From positions 1,295,019 to 1,359,018 of the forward strand of contig JAINUG010000072.1 of assembly GCA_029706075.1 (NCBI GenBank): a stretch of DNA of 64,000 nt. Reading direction: 5' to 3'. Below are positions 35,874-64,000 of the stretch, one piece after another (positions within the stretch are counted from its first letter, which is position 1; the number at the start of each line of letters is the position of its first letter). Origin of the DNA: Aldrovandia affinis. Taxonomy: Eukaryota > Chordata > Actinopteri > Notacanthiformes > Halosauridae. The notes under the pieces are model-generated. The model was not told the DNA's origin, searched no databases, and was given only the letters and a program-made list of their open reading frames with translations. The translations under genes and the position numbers were made by a program.

Positions 35874-38666
35874 GCCGAGACCGTCCCTCGCGCGTGCATA
35901 GGACTCCTTGTTGGATATAGTCGATCCAAATATTTTTAAATAGGCAAAACAATTCGTCCTTTTACGTATTTGACATTAAACACACACAGCACAAACGCTT
36001 CAGAAGAGGTCGTATATCCCCCAGCCCCCAACGGCTGACTGAAATCCAGTTCGTGAAGAAAATCACATACTTTACAGTGCTCGATGATGTGTGAAACGCG
36101 CGATCGTGATTGTCATCAGCTGAATGTGCAGTGACGTACTGTGCCGTCTTCACACTCAAGCGCAAAAAACACACCTGCAGTCAGGTGACACTCGGCAACA
36201 TTGCCGGTTTCATCAGTAATCAACACAGCTAACAAACTACAACGTGGTCTCACCCCAACGCAAAACGGAGGACGTCATTGCATAACAGTTACAAAAATAC
36301 GGCACGTTTGAAAGCATTTGGACACATAACAGTCTAAATCTCTGGCATTTTGTTTTTGTTTTCGTCCCGGGAGCCCATTGTCACCCGTCCCCAGCACTAC
36401 CAACTGGGCTCCACAACTATGTTCAAAAGATCGTCTGTATTGTCTGGCAAGGTAGGTGTTGAAACCACCTCCAGCGCAATTTATCGTCAAACCAGGTTGG
36501 AAACAGTTTAATTAAAGCCTCATTTGGGCTGGGTTTGAACCCTTACCAAAGTAATTGAACCGTGGTGTGGACTGGGATTGAGGATGTAAGTTTGGCCATT
36601 AGGCAGGTGCTTTGTGTTGAGTTAAAGTCTGAAAACAGGGAAAAGGGTCCTTTCCAGTCACATTTCAGGTTCAAGGGTACCCCACCCCCACTCCCCACTG
36701 CAAAAAAAGGAAAATAAACCTTTCTTTCAACTGAAATAATCTCAAATGGGCCTGCAGTCACCTGGAGACTGGAGAGGGGTTTAGCGTTTCCTCTACATCA
36801 AAAAGCATGGCTAATAAAGGAAGGAAAAGCCTATTCTTAGTGGCAGTGTATTTAGGACAGCGAAACACCGGATATAAAAATATCAGAAACAGCATAGCTG
36901 CAGTTCATTTGCCAGAGGTGACCAGAAAATAAGCTTGTAAGATTGACAAATTCCCAACGTTTCAGTTCTTAGAAACCATGACAAAGAACTAAAATTACAC
37001 TTTGACCCCTGTACCAGAATAAACATCAACATTTCCATCCATTAATGTTGGCCCGGTTTCAGATATGTACCCCTGTGCACAATTACACTACAGTCTGGTA
37101 AACAACAAGAGCAGGCCTACAGAAACCAGGACACAGGCCAGCCAGCCGTACCCACAGTAATTCAATCGGTCTTGGACACGAAAGCCGATTGTTCCAGTCA
37201 GTTTTAGACTTTGCACATACTTGCAATACTTCACTGCACACACATTGAACACAAATTAATGCTTCAGTAAAATCAAATGCGCTTCACTTGCAACCAATAC
37301 AGCCACACGGTTTCATACTGATATTTGTTGAAATGATATTCCCTTTAGATTCTTGCATAGGAATGTGCACTTTTCCTGTGCAAACATTTATACCCAGTGG
37401 TGAAATGTTTTAACAAAGCAATCGTATCCACTGACTCACAATACAGAGCTTTGGGTCATTGAAACAAAGCAAGGTCCACAAATCTTTCAACAAAATGGAT
37501 TCCAAATGGAGTCCTTTTAAGACAGCATTTCAAGAGACAACCCCCACACACTAAGTCAGTACCCCATATCCACTGTAAAAATGGAAGTGAAACAGGTCCT
37601 CAACAACAGCACAATTTCATCAATATGAGGATGGAGTCTTATTTGTGAAGGAAACCCAAAGAAGAGCCATGAGAACCAAATGCTGTCCCTGTAGGATTCG
37701 GCTCTCCTGTCTTAAAGCACAGAAAAGATTCAGGGGTTATTGCTGTGCTAGTGCGGTTTTATTTGAATGCATATTTGTGCCCGTCGCAACTTTGCCCTTT
37801 TTGTTGGTTCTCGGTGAAGTCATCTGGAAGGTCCATGCAGGCCCTGGCAAGGGTTTGGCATATATTAGCCCTTCCCCAAAAAACCCTCACCTCCTACCAT
37901 CTATAAATATAATAGTACATGCAAGGCCTGCAGAAGCTCTGAAGAGATTAAACCTGGCTTATCGCGCTGCCGCCCACAGCACATTTCCCAGAAACCAACA
38001 CAGCTGCCCCAAAATCTGGAATACATGACTCTCTCCCCCCAAATCAAAACGCCAGTACGTCCCTCACCCAGTGGGTGTGCCCGTAGGGGTCACTGCAAGG
38101 GTTTTGACCTTGCAAAAGAAAGCACCTTCGCGTGAAAAATTAATCGGGTGCTCACAAATAAACAGTATCTGTGGTGTCCGCGTATGGCTAATGCCTGTGT
38201 AACAGACAGATGTCTGACCTTACTCAGGAAGTGCCAGAGATTGTATGCACAGAGAGCAGCACTGTTCGGGCAATATCTGTGCATTGACCTGGAAGGACAA
38301 AGCAAAATCCACTCTTAGGTATTAGATGGTTATGCAACATGAATCGATACCCAAAATCCATGTAGACGAAGATCTTTTTCTATGCTACAACTGTTTTTAA
38401 TGCTGAGGTGTCAATATGGTTTACTCTTAAGAAACGTCACCACTTTTCTTTGACAAAAAGCCTGAACTGAATGTATCTGAAGATGAAAAAATGGAGCAAA
38501 ATTTGTGAAAAAAGTAGAAATGGTCTCGACATAAACTTTCAGCTACTGACAGCAATCACATGAACAATAAGTTAAAACATACAAACCACATCTCATCTCA
38601 TCTCATCTCATACATATATATATATATATATCCCTCCCCCAAAATGTACACATTTATAAATACTCT

Positions 38667-38672
38667 TTTATT
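38667..38672 (-). terminator. Candidate proximal poly(A) signal for rps6ka5
   Basis: AATAAA on the minus strand (TTTATT on plus) about 390 nt after the stop. It is the first canonical hexamer I noticed downstream and would give a short 3' UTR that includes the (CA)n tract. Confidence 0.4.
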
Positions 38673-38964
38673 TTTTAAACTATAACTATCACTACAGCGC
38701 CTGTTGTGGGTAGGGACTGAATTCCGGCCCATCCGTTGTCCAGCCCAAAGGAAATATCTGCAGGGCTTGAATTCTGTCGTCACAGCGATTTGAACGAGAC
38801 ATGCGTGGAGCTGGTGAGCCACGCCCATCTATTGCTCGCGACGTTGGGAGAGGAACGGAACGGACTGGACTGGCGCACGCGTGTTTGGAACTTGCGCTGC
38901 TCCCATGCATGTGACGAATTCCAGTGTGTGCTGCCCAAGCTGCCATGGAGAAATGTTCTCTGCG

Positions 38965-38967
<3 letters not shown>

Positions 38968-39004
<37 letters not shown>
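38968..39004. repeat. (TG)n microsatellite in the rps6ka5 3' UTR
   Basis: An uninterrupted 37-bp TG tract that begins about 60 nt past the stop. In the mRNA it reads (CA)n, a known binding sequence for hnRNP L-type proteins. Confidence 0.9.
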
Positions 39005-39007
<3 letters not shown>

Positions 39008-39063
39008 GCCCCCCACCGTGCCTGTCCACGACTCTGTTTGCACACGCTCCTCGCGTTTCCCTC

Positions 39064-60023
<20,960 letters not shown>

Positions 60024-60240
60024 TTCGCTCTATTACTCTGCCGAGTTCTGTCGTGACTATTCGTAACGCTTGATGCGTGTATGCCGACGCAGTGCCGCGG
60101 CTCTAAACCTTAGCGTGCCACGCCCTGCGAGCGTTGAAATAACTGCTCCGACGGGCACCTCCCGAGCCGCTCCTGGATATTAGAGGTGGGAGAACCGAAC
60201 GCACTCCCGAGATGAATAAAACCCCCTCCGGCGATATGCG
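60024..60240. promoter_or_regulatory. CpG-rich segment, likely rps6ka5 promoter and 5' UTR
   Basis: About 20 CpG dinucleotides fall in roughly 200 bp, far denser than the surroundings. It lies immediately upstream, on the minus strand, of the candidate ATG. No TATA box is evident. CpG-rich, TATA-less starts are typical of broadly expressed vertebrate kinase genes. The exact start site cannot be read from sequence. Confidence 0.5.
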
Positions 60241-63200
60241 GAAACAAACACTCAATAATATGGAGCGTTTATTCAAGTCTACAAACAGAGCTTAATAGAA
60301 ACGGTTGGTGGCGTCAAGTGTCACAGGGAGCTCCTAAAGCGAACTACAATAATAGTACGAATTGATCTCCACTGCAACACAAGCACGTGCAATTTGCAAG
60401 ACTGAAAAACAGAGAGAGAGGGAGAGAGAGCGCAATCAGCAAAAGTTACGGTCTCATACTGTCAAACTGCCTTCTCCCCACCACGCTGTCACGCTTCCAC
60501 TCCATCCGGGTACATTTTAGCACTCAACGCCATGTTGTTATTCCCGCAACTGCCTTAATTGTGCTGCCCAGGCACAATCAACGGCCACAGCAATGATAAC
60601 GTAATGGAGTTTTAAAATGCGATGTTGTATCGCATATGGGGCGGGTAGTTTGGTGGAGTAGTTTTATTAGGGCTTAATAGGGTGTAATAGGGCTTTTGGG
60701 GACAATAACGTACAATGACGGAGAGCTGCACTACTGTGGTATCTCGGAGTGAGGAACTTTGCCTGAATTTCGACAGTACTTTGAGTGGAGTTTCCCATAG
60801 CGAGGGGATCTGCATTTGGATTAAAATAAATCATCATAAAAGCTATTAGATTACCATGGAAATGGTCATTTAACACCAGGCGCAATGAAAATGCAAACGC
60901 GCAAGACAACGTTGGCTTACTGAAAGACGGTACCTGTGGAATTTAGTGCATTTCTACATTAATAAACAGCTTGCTTGCAGCCTTTGGCGAAGTGCTGGAG
61001 TTTGACACGTTAGTGATACAGCACTGATCTCTCAGCTGGGAAGCTCAGTAGTTTATACATCTGACCACATTATTAGACTCACAGTGAGGCAGTAGCAGCT
61101 GTAGCAACTGCAGCTAGTTAGCGACGCAGCAATCAAACTCAGGCTTACATTTACATTGCATTTAGCTATTTAGCAGGCTTACTGCAGATAATTATTTCAC
61201 TTTACTCTCATGGGAATTTTAAGTTTAGAAATCTGGTTACAGCAAGGGACAAGTAATCAATAAAATGCTTGACTTGATGTATTACAGCTGGGAAGACAGA
61301 TGGCCACTACAGTGCCACACAGATAGCTATTCTTAGGCTTCACCTTTGTGACTTTTCAAGAACACCCCTCCGAATGCCTGGCACGGCTAACCCAGACAAT
61401 TATGCTAGATGGAATAACAAGTCCTCACTATGAGACCTTACGTGGCCTTACATTAACTGGGTTTGAATAACAAAACAAGAATTCTCTACATACTGATAAG
61501 GTTAGCAGTATGCGTGCGCTGAAGCGACTCAAGGATTCTGAGTGGGAAGCGTGGAAGCTATTGGGAAATCACACTTGTCTTTTTTTTTTAGCACAAGGCT
61601 GACAGAGAGAAACAGAGCAGTATTAGTGAAAACTAAACCGATGCCACTTATTTAACAGGTTGAAAATGAGGTGCAGAGACGGTTTATAGAAAGAGAAGAG
61701 AAAGAGTTACTGCTAAACTAAGCATTTCCCTTTGTGGTTAACCCAACAAACCATGACAGCTCCTTCCTCTCTGAAGCGCACCATTTCTCCAAGGGCCTCA
61801 GCCACAAAGTTTGCAACTTTCAGAGAACTACGAGAGAGCGACAAAAGCCAAACTTCACTTTTATATACAAGAAAATCACACTGAAATTGACCACTTTTTT
61901 TGCGTTTCAAAACCTTCCTGGGCCTTGTAGTGTGGTGTGATTATTTGGCAATGACTATGCATATGCACATGCACACATGTTTGAGGTGTGTGTGTGCCTA
62001 CATGTGTTTGAGAGTGTGCATTGCAGTGAGTGTTTAAACACGTGTATTTATTGGGGTTGTAAATACTTCTATTGCACAGAATATGCAAAAACAACTGCAT
62101 GAAGTGGAGAGAAGCTATGAATAAGTGCGTTGTTTCAAAAGAGTTCCACAATTTGCCCCCACTGAGGAAGTGCCATCAGACCAAGATGGTGCAGGTGTGT
62201 GAAACGGAAAATTCCACACAAACATGGACACAGGCCATGCTCCTCCTTAGCCACCAGTCTCCCTCTGCAACATCAACCCCGGGACGACGATTCACTAAGG
62301 GAACAGATGGAAAATAAGGCCCCTAACAGCCGTCAATAAGAACTGCGTCTCTAATACTTGCTTCCTCTCCCTCTCCCTCTCCCTCTCGTCACCTCCAGCA
62401 TGCGGTAAAAGGGATTAGGCTCCGAATTCTTGTGCGCTGCAATGGCTGGCGAGTGGAAAGATTCGGCCTGCATAACAGTGCTGTCAGGGGCTCTTTTCAG
62501 TCACCCCGTGCCCAGGGGAAATGAAGCGTATATTTATAGTTTAGAAAGGAGCCTGAGAGGCCCTCTCTGTGCGGACACGGACGGTGCCAGAGGACATTGA
62601 CACACGGACAGAGGACAGCTGGGTTCCTGGGGTCGGACGCAGCGAACAGCAGTGAGACACAGGCTACACGCCGCAGTCAGAACAGCTTACAATTACACCT
62701 ACAGCAGCTGCCACTCCCAAAATTGAGCGAGGAATCACACAGGCAGATGAAACCGACGCTCTCTTCACAAAGCTACTTTTTTATTTATTTATTTTTTTTT
62801 TTAAACGTCCATTACCTTTGGGATAGGGAGGCGGTTTCTAAAAATAGAGCAACGGCCATAAGGTCCCCCTTTTCGTCAGAAAATACTTAAGAGTTTTTCG
62901 TCATAGAACAAATGAAGAGATTATTTTGTTCCCTGTGTTGGATTTTTTTTTTCTTCCCATGGAAGGAATCAAAATTCTGCGCCCATACATTTCAGAATAT
63001 CTATGAATTAAATAACTCAAATCATGTAACGAATCATTGCATTCGCAACGGTATTACAACAAGAAATAATACAGTTGTGAATGCCATAATGAAAAATAAT
63101 CCTTGAATCAGGTTACCGAAGTGGCAAAAATCTATCGTTTACCACGTTTGGCCAATTGACGTTAACGGCTTACAAGTAATCTTGATCATTTCTAAAGGGT

Positions 63201-64000
63201 TGGAGTGTTAGATACAGCTGGATTAGCCGAGTTTGTCACGTTTTCACACGCAGCATCTTTTTTTACCCAGTTTGAAAAGCCCTGTCCTTGGCTGGAGAAC
63301 TGTCTTATTTGGTCTATCTCAGACACAATTGGTTCTATTTTGGTCTCAGCTAAATATATGTTCTTTTTCCTCGATCGCTCCTCGATCCTTTCCTAAAGGC
63401 AACACGGGCTCAGGGTTCTCCCAAGAGATCATTTAGTCAAGGCGCTCAAGATAATAAACAACCGAGTTTTTACCAGACGTGGCTTATCACGGGCGTTGTT
63501 CCATTCAAAGCTTCACAGCGTGGTCACGTGCAGGCTACGTGCACACAATTTGAGACCTAGATGTCAATTTTGATTCTACCAATCTGTGGTTATATGCATG
63601 ATTGATAAATCTGACCTAACGCACAACTGAACTGGCGTGCTAACGCGCGTCGGCCCCTTGACTGTAAACCACTTTATTGGCCCTAAAGGGGCTCCATCAT
63701 GCAATGCAATGCAATGCATCATTAATGCCAAAGGCCCTGGGTGAATCTGTGAATGCTATAAATTGAGAGTAGAGAGAGGAGAGGGTTAATCCAAATAAAT
63801 AGAGTGTGTAATTGGCCACCAAATTGGGAGAAAAACCGAAAAAATAAAAAAATAAAAAAATAACATCTGAAACATTTTTATTTATTTATAGAAATGACCA
63901 AAAATGGCTTTGTATGAAATCAGAACTTTACTAACCGTTATCACCACGACACCAGTGCCCAAAAGGAATCGCACTAAGAGCTGTAACCAAGCATGCCAAG
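60241..64000. other. 5' flank of rps6ka5, no gene seen
   Basis: I searched both strands for a longer MSK1 first exon and for a divergent neighbour and found neither. It contains a weak SINE tail at 61145-61180, a (CTCTCC)n tract near 62367, ATGCA repeats at 63699-63719 and a SINE 3' end at 63806-63864. Confidence 0.4.
63806..63864 (+). mobile_element. SINE 3' end fragment
   Basis: GTGTAATTGGCCACCAAATT then GGGAGAAAAACCG and an A-rich tail match the end of the intron 16 SINE at 40053-40411. The head is missing. Confidence 0.65.

Larger units (their letters stand above)
32574..39063 (-). other. Downstream region, possible long rps6ka5 3' UTR
   Basis: No open reading frame here resembles a protein. 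The sequence is AT-rich and mostly unique, with a short (AAT)n at 33735-33758, one foldback MITE at 34536-34712, a CpG-richer block at 35.6-36.3 kb, and (TCATC)n then (TA)n at 38590-38631. Whether it is transcribed as 3' UTR is undetermined. Confidence 0.35.

Noticed and set aside
60241-64000. Divergent neighbour (dglucy-like) on the plus strand
   Set aside because: No peptide resembling that family is present in the 5' flank.

Overview
The window is vertebrate nuclear DNA, almost certainly from a ray-finned fish (probably a teleost; species not determined). The evidence is one intron-rich kinase gene that is clearly MSK1, embedded in fish-type repeats: Tc1-like DNA transposons, tRNA-derived SINEs whose shared 3' tail ends in the GCGTCTGCTAAATG motif, hAT-type foldback MITEs and abundant (CA)n.

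The only protein-coding host gene I can support is rps6ka5 (ribosomal protein S6 kinase alpha-5, MSK1) on the minus strand, about 39.06-60.02 kb. I resolved 16 coding exons (numbered 2-17) by splice signals, reading phase and protein similarity, plus a short candidate exon 1 beside a CpG-rich segment. The product is a dual-kinase protein of about 784 residues: an N-terminal AGC kinase domain, a linker with turn and hydrophobic motifs, a C-terminal CaMK-type kinase domain, and a Ser-rich basic tail. Its activating phosphosites are nearly all visible. Three features stand out: exon 6 is one base short of the open frame inside an 8-G run, introns 8 and 9 both begin with GC instead of GT, and the proposed N-terminus is very short.

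Layout. 1-32.4 kb is gene-poor: (CA)n arrays and a 140-bp minisatellite (2.5-4.5 kb), a dead LINE (6.1-6.9 kb), conserved-looking AT-rich sequence (8.6-10.1 kb), a Tc1-like element split by a hAT-type insertion (16.5-19.0 kb), and inverted duplications linking 15.5-16.0 with 22.5-23.0 kb and 23.5 with 27.9 kb. 32.4-39.06 kb lies downstream of the rps6ka5 stop; it may contain a long 3' UTR and holds a CRE/MEF2-like motif cluster. 39.06-60.02 kb is the kinase gene, with SINEs and MITEs in its introns. 60.02-64 kb is the 5' flank with a CpG-rich likely promoter.

I see no operon, CRISPR array, RNA gene or evidence of a new multi-gene system. The observations most worth checking are the exon 6 frame break, the paired GC-AG introns, the near-identical inverted duplication with diverged flanks, and a perfect 64-bp palindrome.
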